Below are positions 1 through 7,975 of a stretch of 25,772 nt of DNA, piece by piece; position 1 is the first letter of the stretch; each line of letters starts with the position of its first letter. Location of the stretch: contig DKOD01000166.1 of assembly GCA_002469865.1 (NCBI GenBank), positions 1 to 25,772 of the forward strand. Direction: 5' to 3'. Under the pieces are notes generated by a model. The model searched no databases. It was given only the letters and a program-made list of their open reading frames with translations, and was not told where the DNA came from. The translations under genes were made by a program, and so were the position numbers. The stretch is from Alphaproteobacteria bacterium UBA7371. Lineage in GTDB: Bacteria > Pseudomonadota > Alphaproteobacteria > UBA8317.

Positions 1-858
1 TTTCCATTGGTCATCACTTGGGGGAAAATATTGGCCTATATCGCCAAGACATGCTGCACCACAAACCGCATCGGTCAAAGCATGCAGCAACACATCAGCA
101 TCAGAATGGCCCACAAGTTGGTGTTCACAATTGATATAAACACCCCCAAGCCATAGACCTTCTCCTGGGACCAATTGGTGCACATCAAAACCTTGTCCGG
201 TACGGGCAAAGCCGCCATGAAACTCCCTCTTCATCGCCTGCCAATCCTCCATGGTGGTGACCTTAAAATTCCGACGGCTTCCCTGGACCGCTCGCATCTC
301 AAAACCCGCTTGAAGCATGATCGATGCATCATCTGTTGCCTCGACAGGCACGGAATCAAGAAGCTCGAGATATGCATGAAATGGCATTGCTTGCGGGGTT
401 TGCATGCCATAGATTTCCTCACGGTTAACATCGGCCCAACCCTGTTGCGTCTTTAAGCGCAGGCTATCAACCATAGCCATGACGGGGACCACCACATAAT
501 TGTCCTGGCAAGCATGAAGCACATCATCAATCAATGACGCTTCAAGACCACATCGTGCAGCATCATGAACCAAGACAAAATCAGGTGCGTCGCTTTTGAG
601 CGCATTCATGCCCCTGGCCACCGACGCTGCCCGGCTTTTGCCACCGGACACTTGGATGATGTCTTTGGGCAAAGGCAAATCATCACCATCGGGGCGAACC
701 ACAATTATCTGTTCGATCGATTTGTGTTGTTGAAACATATAGATTGACTGCTCCAGCATGGTACGGCCATGGGGAAGCATGAGAAATTGCTTTGGCTTTG
801 GCGCCCCCAATCGGGTGCCTGAACCGGCCGCAACGATAATGGCAGCAAAGCGCTTCAT
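1..858 (-). CDS. ispDF: Bifunctional IspD/IspF, MEP isoprenoid pathway (3' end outside window)
   Basis: This fusion carries two non-consecutive MEP-pathway enzymes: 2-C-methyl-D-erythritol 4-phosphate cytidylyltransferase (IspD) and 2,4-cyclodiphosphate synthase (IspF), both cytosolic. 286 codons are visible and the frame is open to the window edge, so the C-terminus is missing. IspD occupies about residues 1-215. It shows the nucleotide-binding AAGSGTRLGAPKPKQF loop (residues 10-25), HDAAR (98-102) and NFKVT (197-201). IspF begins near residue 219 with RTGQGFDVH, whose D225 and H227 are expected metal ligands. GHSDADVLLHAL (250-261) follows and holds the third ligand, H259, and then GDIGQYFP. 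The start is an ATG preceded by AGGAG about 10 bases upstream. The gene diverges from dusB across a 65-base gap. The ispDF fusion beside dusB-ntrBC is familiar in alphaproteobacteria. The identification is very secure. Confidence 0.96.
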   Translation of the reverse strand, partial: MKRFAAIIVAAGSGTRLGAPKPKQFLMLPHGRTMLEQSIYMFQQHKSIEQIIVVRPDGDDLPLPKDIIQVSGGKSRAASVARGMNALKSDAPDFVLVHDAARCGLEASLIDDVLHACQDNYVVVPVMAMVDSLRLKTQQGWADVNREEIYGMQTPQAMPFHAYLELLDSVPVEATDDASIMLQAGFEMRAVQGSRRNFKVTTMEDWQAMKREFHGGFARTGQGFDVHQLVPGEGLWLGGVYINCEHQLVGHSDADVLLHALTDAVCGAACLGDIGQYFPPSDDQWK

Positions 859-890
859 ATTCTTGGTTGCTCCTTGCGTTTGATTGGGGC

Positions 891-903
891 AGATCTGAGA
901 TCT
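891..903. promoter_or_regulatory. 13-base palindrome between ispDF and dusB
   Basis: AGATCT-G-AGATCT is a perfect 6-1-6 inverted (and direct) repeat in the 65-base divergent gap. It sits 20 bases before the dusB start and about 33 bases before the ispDF start. The position suits an operator or promoter element, but I recognise no regulator consensus and a chance occurrence is possible. Confidence 0.2.
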
Positions 904-923
904 TTCATGCATAAGGCAAAGGC

Positions 924-1910
924 ATGCAATCGTCCAAACAAGACAAACAAGAAAAATTCCAGCAATTGGGTTTCAAGCATTTGGTGCTTTTGGCACCACT
1001 TTCTGGGGTGACCGACCGTTCGTTTCGTTCCATGGCCTGCCGCTGTGGGGCTGGCGGGGTTGTGAGTGAAATGGTGGCAGGCAGCGAGCTTTTGACGGGT
1101 CGTGCGGAAAGTTGGCGACGTCTGGGCTTTGACGAAAGTCATGTCGGCCCCAAAATTGTTCAATTGGCTGGCCGCGACCAAGATGTGATGGCAAAAGCTG
1201 CTAGGGCGCTCGAAGAGCTTGGGGTTGACCAGGTTGATATCAACATGGGCTGCCCGGCCAAAAAAGTAACCGGTGGTTATTCAGGCGCCGCGTTACTGAA
1301 GGATTTGCATTTGGCCGAAGCCATCATGAATGCGGTTCGAGATGCGGTTGGTATACGTGTCAGTGTCAAAACCAGGCTTGGTTGGTGTGAACGTGACACG
1401 GCTCCTAAAATTGCTGAAATGGCCGAGCGCGTTGGCTTGGACATGATCACTGTCCATGGGCGCACCCGGGAAGAATTTTATAAAGGCCATGCATGCTGGG
1501 CGGATGTGCGTGCTGTTTGTGAAGCAACAAGCCTTCCCGTGGTGGTGAATGGCGACATCACTGATGGGCATAAAGCCCTACAAGCCTTGCAAGAGAGCAA
1601 AGCCCAGGCAGTCATGGTTGGGCGAGGGGCATTGGGGCAGCCCTGGATGTTGCAAGAAATAGCTGCCATGCTCGACGGGCTTGCGCAACCAGAATTGAAT
1701 GATGAACAAAAAAATGAACTTGTTTTGCGCTTTTATGACGATGAACTCAAAGAACATGGTGCGCAACAGGGGGTGCGGACTGCGCGCAAGCATCTTGATG
1801 CCTTCTGGAAAGTTGCAGATGGCCGGCTGGAACTAAGAGAGATCATGGTTCGTTCCAAAGAGCCTGGTGAAGTGCGCAAGGCACTTAGCCAGCTTTATGT
1901 CAGGGATTGA
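924..1910 (+). CDS. dusB: tRNA-dihydrouridine synthase DusB (NifR3 family)
   Basis: This is an FMN-dependent enzyme that reduces uridine to dihydrouridine in the tRNA D-loop. The protein has 328 residues, close to the usual family length. It shows the N-terminal FMN barrel motif LAPLSGVTDRSFR (residues 23-35), then DINMGCPAKKVTGGYSGAAL (105-124) with the catalytic general-acid cysteine at about C110. VKTRLGW, ITVHGRTREEFYKG, the phosphate-binding VVNGDI and MVGRGALGQPW follow. A weak AAGG lies upstream of the ATG. In alphaproteobacteria this gene is classically named nifR3 and is the first gene of the ntrBC operon. Here its stop lies two bases before the ntrB ATG, so co-transcription with ntrB and ntrC is likely. 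Confidence 0.95.
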   Translation: MQSSKQDKQEKFQQLGFKHLVLLAPLSGVTDRSFRSMACRCGAGGVVSEMVAGSELLTGRAESWRRLGFDESHVGPKIVQLAGRDQDVMAKAARALEELGVDQVDINMGCPAKKVTGGYSGAALLKDLHLAEAIMNAVRDAVGIRVSVKTRLGWCERDTAPKIAEMAERVGLDMITVHGRTREEFYKGHACWADVRAVCEATSLPVVVNGDITDGHKALQALQESKAQAVMVGRGALGQPWMLQEIAAMLDGLAQPELNDEQKNELVLRFYDDELKEHGAQQGVRTARKHLDAFWKVADGRLELREIMVRSKEPGEVRKALSQLYVRD

Positions 1911-1912
1911 TT

Positions 1913-2956
1913 ATGTTTGATCACGTCTTTCGCTCATTCCCCGAACCATTATTAATGCTTGACCGCCAAGGTATTATTTTGGACGCCAACAACAACATGT
2001 TGGGCATCACCGGGATTTCACGAACAAGCCTGCAAGGAAGCAACTTTTCGTCCCTTTGCAAAAACCACGGCGACTTACTTCGTGCTTTTGGCAAAGCGGC
2101 CCATGAAGTCGCCATGGTGCGGATTAGGGATGTTCAACTTCATCTTGGTGGGCAATCCCAATTATTTGAGCAAGTGACCTTTTTGGGCCTTCAGGGTGAT
2201 GAGAACGGTGTCGTGGCTGTGTTTCGCCCGGCTGGAAGTGATATGGAGGCTGGCTTTTGGGGCAAGAAAAATTTGGAAATGGGGGCCTATGGCATGGCTG
2301 CTGTTCTCTCCCATGAGGTTAAAAACCCCCTTTCTGGTATCAGGGGTGCGGCCCAACTTTTGGCCACAAGTGCTGCACCAGAAGATATGGAATTATGCCA
2401 CCTGATCACCGCAGAAACAGATCGGATTACCAGGCTGCTCGACCGACTGAACATCCTTGCAGAAGATGAAGGGCCAATGCGTCAGGCTTTAAACATCCAT
2501 GAGGTGATTGATAAGGTTTTGCAGATCTATGACATGTCGGATTGGCCAAAACTGGAAGTATCCAGGGCCTTTGATCCTTCCCTACCACCGGTTTTGGGGC
2601 ATGATGATTCCTTGGTTCAGGTGTTTTTGAACCTTGTCAAAAATGCAGGCGAGGCCATGGGGGATGCAGGAAATTTGCGCATCGAGACCACCTACCGCAC
2701 GGGAACACGGATTCAACGAGGTAATAATTCTTTGCCAAACCTTCCCATCGAGGTGCGTATCATTGATGGGGGACCTGGTGTTCCTCTGGAGCTTAGCAAC
2801 CACCTGTTCACACCTTTTGTTGGCGCTAGGGAAGGGGGCACTGGTCTTGGTTTGGCCATTGTGGCCAAGTTGGTAAACCAGCATGAAGGATTGGTGGATT
2901 ATCGGCGGGTTGGCGATGAATCTGTGTTCGCGGTAAGATTGCCGCGTGCCATTTAA
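1913..2956 (+). CDS. ntrB: Nitrogen regulation sensor histidine kinase NtrB (GlnL)
   Basis: This is a cytosolic histidine kinase/phosphatase that phosphorylates NtrC under nitrogen limitation, with PII (GlnB) as the usual partner. No membrane segment is seen. A PAS-like sensory domain covers about residues 1-110. The HisKA domain has the H-box LSHEVKNPLSGIRGAAQLL (phospho-acceptor H about 134). The ATPase domain has N-box NLVKNAGEAM, G1 DGGPGVP and G2 GGTGLGLAIV. The frame extends upstream to a TTG at 1907, but I place the start at ATG 1913 because AGGG lies at 1902-1905 with a 7-base spacer. That gives 347 residues. The stop is 12 bases before ntrC, as expected for a co-translated sensor-regulator pair. 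Confidence 0.94.
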   Translation: MFDHVFRSFPEPLLMLDRQGIILDANNNMLGITGISRTSLQGSNFSSLCKNHGDLLRAFGKAAHEVAMVRIRDVQLHLGGQSQLFEQVTFLGLQGDENGVVAVFRPAGSDMEAGFWGKKNLEMGAYGMAAVLSHEVKNPLSGIRGAAQLLATSAAPEDMELCHLITAETDRITRLLDRLNILAEDEGPMRQALNIHEVIDKVLQIYDMSDWPKLEVSRAFDPSLPPVLGHDDSLVQVFLNLVKNAGEAMGDAGNLRIETTYRTGTRIQRGNNSLPNLPIEVRIIDGGPGVPLELSNHLFTPFVGAREGGTGLGLAIVAKLVNQHEGLVDYRRVGDESVFAVRLPRAI

Positions 2957-2957
2957 T

Positions 2958-2963
2958 AGGGAG
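2958..2963 (+). promoter_or_regulatory. Ribosome binding site deciding the TTG start of ntrC
   Basis: AGGGAG lies 5 bases before a TTG at 2969. No ATG or GTG exists in frame between the ntrB stop and the receiver domain, so this site fixes a TTG initiation codon for ntrC. Confidence 0.7.
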
Positions 2964-2968
2964 CAAAT

Positions 2969-4396
2969 TTGGCCAACATTCTGATCATAGAGGATGATGC
3001 TGGGATTCGGACGGTTTTGTCCCGCGCCCTGCAGGCAAAAGGCCATGATGTGTTGCGGTCTGACAAGCTGCGTGATGGGCTTAACCGAATTCAGCGCGAG
3101 AAGCCCGATGTGGTGGTCAGCGATGTTATGCTGCCAGATGGTAATGCCCTTGATTATTTGGCAGGGGTCAAAAAACAATTCGGCATTCCGGTTGTTGTCA
3201 TATCAGCAAGGAATAATGTCCTCACCGCCATCAGGGCGGGGAAAGCCGGGGCGTTTGAATATTTGCCCAAACCTTTTGACATGGACATGTTGATTGATGT
3301 CGTGGACCGTGCATTGGCCCAGGGCCAGGGGCGTCAATTGGAAGATCCTGACAATGAGGAGGTGCTTCCGATCGTTGGTCGCTCCAACAACATGCAGGAA
3401 ATATTCAGGATGTTGGGCAAGGTCATTCAAACCGACCTCAGCGTGATGATCACAGGAGAATCCGGAACTGGTAAGGAATTGATTGCCAAGACCTTGCATG
3501 ACCATGGTTCTCGAGCAGATAAGCCCTTCATTGCTGTGAATATGGCCGCAATTCCTGCTGATCTCATTGAAACAGAATTATTTGGCTATGAAAAAGGCGC
3601 TTTCACCGGAGCAGACCATCAGCAAGCGGGAAAGTTTGAGCAGGCCCAAGGCGGGACGCTCTTTCTTGATGAAATAGGTGACATGCCCGAGACGGCCCAA
3701 ACACGACTGTTGCGTGTTTTGCAGGAAGGGGAATTCACGCGTGTTGGTGGCAGCAATAATGTGAATGCCAACGTGCGTATCGTTGCCGCCACCCACCGAA
3801 ACATGGAAGATCTTATAAGAGAGGGTCGGTTTCGCGAAGACCTCTTTTACCGACTAAATGTGGTGCCAGTCTTTTTGCCACCCCTGCGTGCGCGCGTTGA
3901 TGACATCGCTGACCTCGTCCACCATTTCATTCGAACCGGTGTCAAAAAAGGATTGCCTGATAAGGTTTTTCATCGAGATGCCATTGATGTGATGAGGCTG
4001 CATCAATGGCCTGGAAACATCCGTGAGTTGGAAAATCTTGTGCATCGGCTCATGGTTCTCAAAGCAGATGACGTGATCAATGCTGACCATGTTCACAAGG
4101 AACTTCCCCATCTTGGGAATAGAGAACAAACAGAAGGATCAGACCTGGCATCTAAAAAATTGCTCAATATCGAACAATTCGTGCGCGGTTACACCGACAT
4201 GCTGCCATCACTTGATGAGGAAACAAACCTCCATACGCGTTTGATGCGCGAATTTGAGCGTCCGATCATTCAGTTGGTGTTGGACCATACAAAAGGCAAT
4301 CAACTGGCAGCATCAAGGATTCTCGGCATCAACAGAAACACCCTGCGCAAAAAAATCCAGGAATTGGATATCTCCAGCAAAGGAGATCAGCCATGA
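2969..4396 (+). CDS. ntrC: Nitrogen regulation response regulator NtrC, sigma-54 activator
   Basis: This is a DNA-binding activator of sigma-54 promoters for nitrogen assimilation genes, phosphorylated by NtrB. The receiver domain (1-115) has the acidic pocket EDD, phospho-acceptor D52 in SDVMLPDG and K101 in LPKPFD. The AAA+ domain has Walker A GESGTGKE (163-170), an intact sigma-54 loop GAFTGA (210-215), Walker B LFLDEIGDMP (231-240) and the RFREDLFYRLNVVPV segment. A Fis-type helix-turn-helix ends the protein (SRILGINRNTLRKKIQEL). The length of 475 residues is normal. The start is TTG with an AGGGAG site. The stop overlaps the ntrY ATG by 4 bases, so all four ntr genes are probably translated from one message. 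Intact GAFTGA contrasts with the ntrX product below. Confidence 0.95.
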   Translation: MANILIIEDDAGIRTVLSRALQAKGHDVLRSDKLRDGLNRIQREKPDVVVSDVMLPDGNALDYLAGVKKQFGIPVVVISARNNVLTAIRAGKAGAFEYLPKPFDMDMLIDVVDRALAQGQGRQLEDPDNEEVLPIVGRSNNMQEIFRMLGKVIQTDLSVMITGESGTGKELIAKTLHDHGSRADKPFIAVNMAAIPADLIETELFGYEKGAFTGADHQQAGKFEQAQGGTLFLDEIGDMPETAQTRLLRVLQEGEFTRVGGSNNVNANVRIVAATHRNMEDLIREGRFREDLFYRLNVVPVFLPPLRARVDDIADLVHHFIRTGVKKGLPDKVFHRDAIDVMRLHQWPGNIRELENLVHRLMVLKADDVINADHVHKELPHLGNREQTEGSDLASKKLLNIEQFVRGYTDMLPSLDEETNLHTRLMREFERPIIQLVLDHTKGNQLAASRILGINRNTLRKKIQELDISSKGDQP

Positions 4397-6606
4397 GCAT
4401 GCCCCAACGCATGACCTTGGACGGCAACACAAATATTTGGCGGTTTTTGTCCCGCAGAACAGGTATTTTGTTGCTGATGGCCGTTCTTTTGCTTGGGCTT
4501 TTCACCTATATGGAAGTCTTTCGGGACGAAAGCAGTGTGGATTCTCCTTATATATTGGCATTGTTGATTGCCGATATTGTTGTGGCTTTGATGTTTATTG
4601 CCGTGATGGCCGTTCGGATGATCGGCATGATGGAGCGACGGCGCCGGGGGCAGGGGGCAACATCAAGGCTACAAACAAGGCTTGTGGGCAGTTTTTCCTT
4701 GATTGCTGTGGCACCGGCAATTTTGGTGGCCGTTTTGTCTGCCTTGCTGTTTAATTTTGGTGTGGATGCATGGTTTTCTGAACGTGTCCGCAATGTGGTC
4801 ACCAATTCCGTTCGTGTGGCCAATCTTTATGTGGAAGAGCATGCCCGGGTGATCCGCGGTGATCTTCTGGCCATGGCCAAGGACATCGATAATGTGGCGG
4901 CCACCTTCAATTCCAACAGGCCGCAATTTTTGGAATTTTTTCGTGCCCAGGCTGGCATCAGATCCCTTCCAGAGGCTTATATCATGTCATCTTCTGGCCA
5001 AGTGCTGGTAAGGGCGCGGCTTACTGATGACTATATTTATGACCCGCTCCCCTTAGACCGTCTTGAGCAAGCAGAGCGTGGTGGGCCGGTGATCTTTGCC
5101 AATGAGCAAACCAGCGAGGTTCGGGCCGTGGTAAAGCTGAGGGGCTTTATTGATGGCTATCTGTACGTTTCCAGGCCGCTTGCACCGGAAACCATCGAGC
5201 ATTTGAGAAGCACCCGCGCTGCGGCAGAGCGTTACAGCCAATTTGAGGCCCAAATAACCGGCTTTCAGATCACCTTTGCTACTGTCTTTGTGCTGGTGGC
5301 CACGCTCATTTTGTTGGCGGCCATTTTGGTAGGTATGTGGTTGGCACGCCGTTTGGCCAGGCCCATAGGCAGCCTTGTGGAGGCGGCAGACACAGTATCT
5401 GCGGGCAATTTGGATGTTCAGGTGGATGTAACAAGCCGGGAAGATGACGAAATCACAAGGCTAATTCATGCGTTTAACCGCATGACGGACCAACTTCACA
5501 CCCAGCGTGCAGAATTGGTGAAAGCCAATAGCAATTTGGAAACGAGAAGCTCCTTCATTGAAACAGTTCTCTCAGGCGTGTCTGCCGGCGTGATTGGCCT
5601 TGATTTTGAAGGCCGCATCAATGCGATTAATTCCGCCGCCGAGCAATTGCTTGGATTGCAAGGCAATCTTGAAGGCAAAGCACTCAACGAGTTGGTGCCT
5701 GAGTTAAAAGAACTTCCCATGTCCATGCTGGACATTAAGGAAGGGCATTTGCGCCCGAGGCGGGTTAGTGTGTCGCGTGGCAACAACCCGGTGGAATTGA
5801 TGGTTCGCATATCGGTGGACGAACAGGTGGGTGGTTTGATCGTGACACTTGATGACGTCACGGCATTGTTGCAGGCGCAAAGATTGGCGGCATGGTCTGA
5901 TGTTGCACGTCGTGTCGCCCATGAAATCAGAAACCCATTGACGCCCATTCAGCTAGCAACGGAGCGGATGAAGCGTCGTTTTCGGCCGCAAGAAGATGGC
6001 AAGGACCAACAGGTTTTTGACCGCTGCACCGAAACCATCATTCGTCAGGTGGATGATATCAGGCGGATGGTTGATGAATTTTCAACCTTTGCCCGCATGC
6101 CCAAACCAGTGTTGAAAGAAGACAGCCTAACCGAGGTGGTTGAGCAAGCCATCTTCCTCCAGCAGGTGGCCAATCCCGACATTGAATTTGACCTTAACCT
6201 GCCCAAAGAAGCCATCATGGTGCCCTTGGATGGCCGCTTGATCTCCCAAGCCGTCATCAATGTGGTCAAAAACGCCATTGAGGCGCTGCGCGGCCAAGAT
6301 GAAGATGGGGGCGAACAAAGAACTGATGTGATGAAGATTTCCCTATTCACCGACATCACCGAAGATAAGGTAAGCATTGTAATCCGTGACAATGGTGCAG
6401 GCTTTCCCGAGGAGCTTATGGCGCGGCTAAAAGAGCCCTATGTTACCACACGCAAAAAAGGCACAGGATTAGGGCTCGCGATTGTGGACCGAATCATGAA
6501 GGATCATGGTGGTGAATTGGAATTGTTTAACGCGCCTGGTGGTGGCGCCTGTGTGAGCATGTCTTTTCTTCGCAAACCTGTCGATAAAGGGGCTGAGCAT
6601 GAGTGA
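4393..6606 (+). CDS. ntrY: Membrane sensor histidine kinase NtrY
   Basis: NtrY is an integral-membrane kinase paired with NtrX. In alphaproteobacteria the pair has been linked to nitrogen, redox and envelope control. Of 737 residues, the N-terminus holds three hydrophobic segments at about 24-41, 53-75 and 97-121. A periplasmic region runs to about 290, and a fourth segment lies at 292-318. A HAMP domain (about 318-375) and a PAS domain (about 385-490) follow. HisKA has H510 in RRVAHEIRNPLTPIQLATER. The ATPase domain shows NVVKNAIEAL, RDNGAGFP and GTGLGLAIV. This order is the standard NtrY plan. The ATG overlaps the ntrC stop (ATGA) and the 3' end overlaps ntrX by 8 bases, which supports translational coupling. 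Confidence 0.95.
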   Translation: MSMPQRMTLDGNTNIWRFLSRRTGILLLMAVLLLGLFTYMEVFRDESSVDSPYILALLIADIVVALMFIAVMAVRMIGMMERRRRGQGATSRLQTRLVGSFSLIAVAPAILVAVLSALLFNFGVDAWFSERVRNVVTNSVRVANLYVEEHARVIRGDLLAMAKDIDNVAATFNSNRPQFLEFFRAQAGIRSLPEAYIMSSSGQVLVRARLTDDYIYDPLPLDRLEQAERGGPVIFANEQTSEVRAVVKLRGFIDGYLYVSRPLAPETIEHLRSTRAAAERYSQFEAQITGFQITFATVFVLVATLILLAAILVGMWLARRLARPIGSLVEAADTVSAGNLDVQVDVTSREDDEITRLIHAFNRMTDQLHTQRAELVKANSNLETRSSFIETVLSGVSAGVIGLDFEGRINAINSAAEQLLGLQGNLEGKALNELVPELKELPMSMLDIKEGHLRPRRVSVSRGNNPVELMVRISVDEQVGGLIVTLDDVTALLQAQRLAAWSDVARRVAHEIRNPLTPIQLATERMKRRFRPQEDGKDQQVFDRCTETIIRQVDDIRRMVDEFSTFARMPKPVLKEDSLTEVVEQAIFLQQVANPDIEFDLNLPKEAIMVPLDGRLISQAVINVVKNAIEALRGQDEDGGEQRTDVMKISLFTDITEDKVSIVIRDNGAGFPEELMARLKEPYVTTRKKGTGLGLAIVDRIMKDHGGELELFNAPGGGACVSMSFLRKPVDKGAEHE

Positions 6607-7966
6607 TATTCTTGTCGTCGATGACGAGGTGGATATTTGCGATTTGGTGGCAGGTATTCTGGAAGATGAGGGACATACAACCCGTTCTGCCAATGATGCT
6701 GACAGCGCCTTTGCCAGGGTTAATGAGCGCCAGCCTGATGCCGTTATTCTTGATATCTGGCTCAAGGGTTCGCGCATGGATGGCATCCAAATTCTTAAAG
6801 AATTGAAATTAAGTCATCCAGACCTGCCCGTGATTGTGATATCGGGCCATGGCAATATCGAGCTGGCCGTTACCGCGATGCAAGCTGGCGCCTATGACTT
6901 TATCGAAAAGCCGCTCAAGGTTGACCATCTGTTGCTGGTTGTGGGCAGGGCCCTGGAGGCTTCCAATCTTCGCCGGCAAGTACGCCACCACCAAGAGCAA
7001 GCAAACCGCACCAGTGAAATCATTGGCAGCTCCCAACGTTCTGAGAAATTGCGTGAAATAGCCATGAAGGCCGGGCAGGGGGACAGTCGGGTATTTATCC
7101 GTGGCGCTGCGGGCAGCGGCAAGGAAATGCTTGCCCGCCATATCCACCAACAATCAAAGCGAACAGACCAACCATTCGTGGTGGTGAACCTTTCCTCGGG
7201 CAATGTTGAGGAATTGGAGGTGGAGCTATTTGGCGTCGCAGGGGATAAAACGGCGCGCAAGGTCGTTGGCGCCTTAGAAAAAGCCCATCAAGGAACATTA
7301 TACTTGGAAGAAATCGGCCAAATCCCTGAAGAAATTCAATCCGCATTGTTGCGTTTTCTGGTCAATGGACAATTCACGCGCAAAGATGCTGAGGGCGTTG
7401 TCAGCGTTGATTGCCGGGTGATTTCGTCATCGATGATGAATGCAGAAGAAATTATTTCCAAAGGGCATGTAAGACAGGATCTTTTTCATCGGCTCAATGT
7501 GGTGTCGGTTGACATCCCGTCACTTCATGAGCGGCGTGATGATATTCCGGATCTGCTTGAGTTTTTCATGCATCAACTTTGTATGGAATCTGGTCGCGGC
7601 CAAAGAAATTTTGGCCGAGATGCCATGATGGTCATGCAGGCTTATTCTTGGCCTGGCAACATTCGCCAGCTGCGAAACGCGGTGGAAAATATTCTCATCA
7701 ACATGGATGGCGATGGTGAGATCAACATCGAACATCTTCCCCCAGAAGTGCTGACCGATGCCCCAAAGGTATTCTTGGATGAATCCATGCGTGAGGTCAT
7801 GAAACTCCCCTTGCGTGACGCAAGGGAGGTTTTTGAACGTGAATACCTCATGGCTCAGCTTACCAGGCTTAATGGCAATGTCTCCAAAACCGCTGAATTT
7901 GTTGGTATGGAAAGATCTGCCCTTCATCGCAAACTCAAGCTTCTTGGTTTGCGCACCAATGAATAG
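6599..7966 (+). CDS. ntrX: Response regulator NtrX with a noncanonical AAA+ domain
   Basis: NtrX is the response regulator partner of NtrY, 455 residues. The receiver domain has VDDE, phospho-acceptor D52 in VILDIWLKG and K104 in FIEKPL. The AAA+ domain keeps Walker A GAAGSGKE (169-176) and a DLFHRLNVV segment. The usual sigma-54-contacting GAFTGA loop is missing: after ELFG the sequence reads VAGDKTARKVVGALEKAH. Walker B reads YLEEIG, with Glu in place of the first Asp. A Fis-type helix-turn-helix closes the protein (KTAEFVGMERSALHRKL). As I recall, NtrX proteins often lack a canonical GAFTGA, so it may regulate without sigma-54. It overlaps ntrY by 8 bases and trkA starts 10 bases after its stop, continuing the run. 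Confidence 0.94.
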   Translation: MSDILVVDDEVDICDLVAGILEDEGHTTRSANDADSAFARVNERQPDAVILDIWLKGSRMDGIQILKELKLSHPDLPVIVISGHGNIELAVTAMQAGAYDFIEKPLKVDHLLLVVGRALEASNLRRQVRHHQEQANRTSEIIGSSQRSEKLREIAMKAGQGDSRVFIRGAAGSGKEMLARHIHQQSKRTDQPFVVVNLSSGNVEELEVELFGVAGDKTARKVVGALEKAHQGTLYLEEIGQIPEEIQSALLRFLVNGQFTRKDAEGVVSVDCRVISSSMMNAEEIISKGHVRQDLFHRLNVVSVDIPSLHERRDDIPDLLEFFMHQLCMESGRGQRNFGRDAMMVMQAYSWPGNIRQLRNAVENILINMDGDGEINIEHLPPEVLTDAPKVFLDESMREVMKLPLRDAREVFEREYLMAQLTRLNGNVSKTAEFVGMERSALHRKLKLLGLRTNE

Positions 7967-7975
7967 GGGCCGTTC

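Noticed and set aside
1907..1912. TTG start for ntrB inside the dusB end
   Set aside because: ATG 1913 has AGGG at good spacing; the TTG does not improve the protein.
2582..3178. 198-codon minus-strand frame across the ntrB/ntrC junction
   Set aside because: It lies antisense to two secure genes, has no family motif and no ribosome site, and its composition fits a shadow frame.
5338..5354. TGGCACG-N4-TTGG, similar to a sigma-54 promoter
   Set aside because: The -12 element is TTGG rather than TTGC and the site lies inside the ntrY HAMP coding region, so chance is more likely.
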